Part shown: positions 5,377-5,437 of the stretch, one piece after another
How positions within the stretch are numbered: position 1 is the first letter of the stretch
How the letters are laid out: every line of letters starts with the position of its first letter
Assembly: GCA_900550335.1 (NCBI GenBank)
Contig: URRU01000126.1
Location: 1-5,437, forward strand
Reading direction: 5' to 3'
DNA length: 5,437 bases
Origin: an uncultured Clostridium sp.
Lineage (GTDB): Bacteria; Bacillota; Clostridia; Peptostreptococcales; Peptostreptococcaceae
The notes under the pieces: model-generated
Told to the model about the DNA's origin: nothing
Databases searched by the model: none
Seen by the model: the letters and a program-made list of their open reading frames with translations, nothing else
Position numbers and translations under genes: made by a program

Positions 5377-5437
5377 GAGTATATTGTAACTGCTTTAATT
5401 TTATATATTTTTAAATATCCTAATCTCTATATATTTT

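Noticed and set aside
5413..5436. Inverted repeat AAATAT / ATATTT near the right edge, a possible terminator or operator
   Set aside because: It has only 6 A-T pairs around a 12-base loop in very AT-rich DNA, which is expected by chance. No T run or regulator-like symmetry supports it.

Overview
The window is AT-rich, uses AGA/TTA/ATA-type codons, has strong GGAGG-type ribosome binding sites, and carries a T-box riboswitch and a lipobox lipoprotein. Together these point to a low-GC Gram-positive (Firmicutes/Bacillota). The protein style suggests a clostridial relative, possibly Peptostreptococcaceae; that placement is an impression, not a search result. Every gene I can support lies on the minus strand, so the window is best read from its right end to its left end.

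Right to centre (5437 to 553): a 122-base leader with a modest sigma-A-type promoter precedes four tightly packed genes. They are a THUMP-domain class I RNA methyltransferase (4161-5315), a lipoprotein with FG-GAP/VCBS-like Asp-rich repeats (2714-4144), an OmpR/PhoB-family response regulator (1984-2682) and a PhoR/ResE-type membrane histidine kinase (553-1983). The gaps are 16, 31 and 0 bases and I see no terminator between the genes, so they probably form one operon. The lipoprotein and kinase act at the outer face of the membrane, and the regulator carries the signal to DNA. The lipoprotein is a plausible partner or accessory sensor for the kinase. The stimulus and targets cannot be read from the sequence.

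Left (552 to 1): this is the 5' end of argG (argininosuccinate synthase), of which only the first 16 codons lie in the window. A near-consensus sigma-A promoter (TTGACA, 17 bases, TATTAT) lies about 440 bases upstream. The long leader is a T-box riboswitch with a Stem I domain, a probable AGA (Arg) specifier, and a T-box antiterminator/terminator pair. Downstream of the first terminator comes a second, diverged copy of the antiterminator/terminator module with no Stem I of its own. RNA polymerase must therefore pass two tRNA-type termination gates, served by a single codon-reading stem, before it reaches argG. This one-sensor, two-gate leader is the most unusual thing in the window.

I see no mobile element, CRISPR array, tRNA or rRNA gene.
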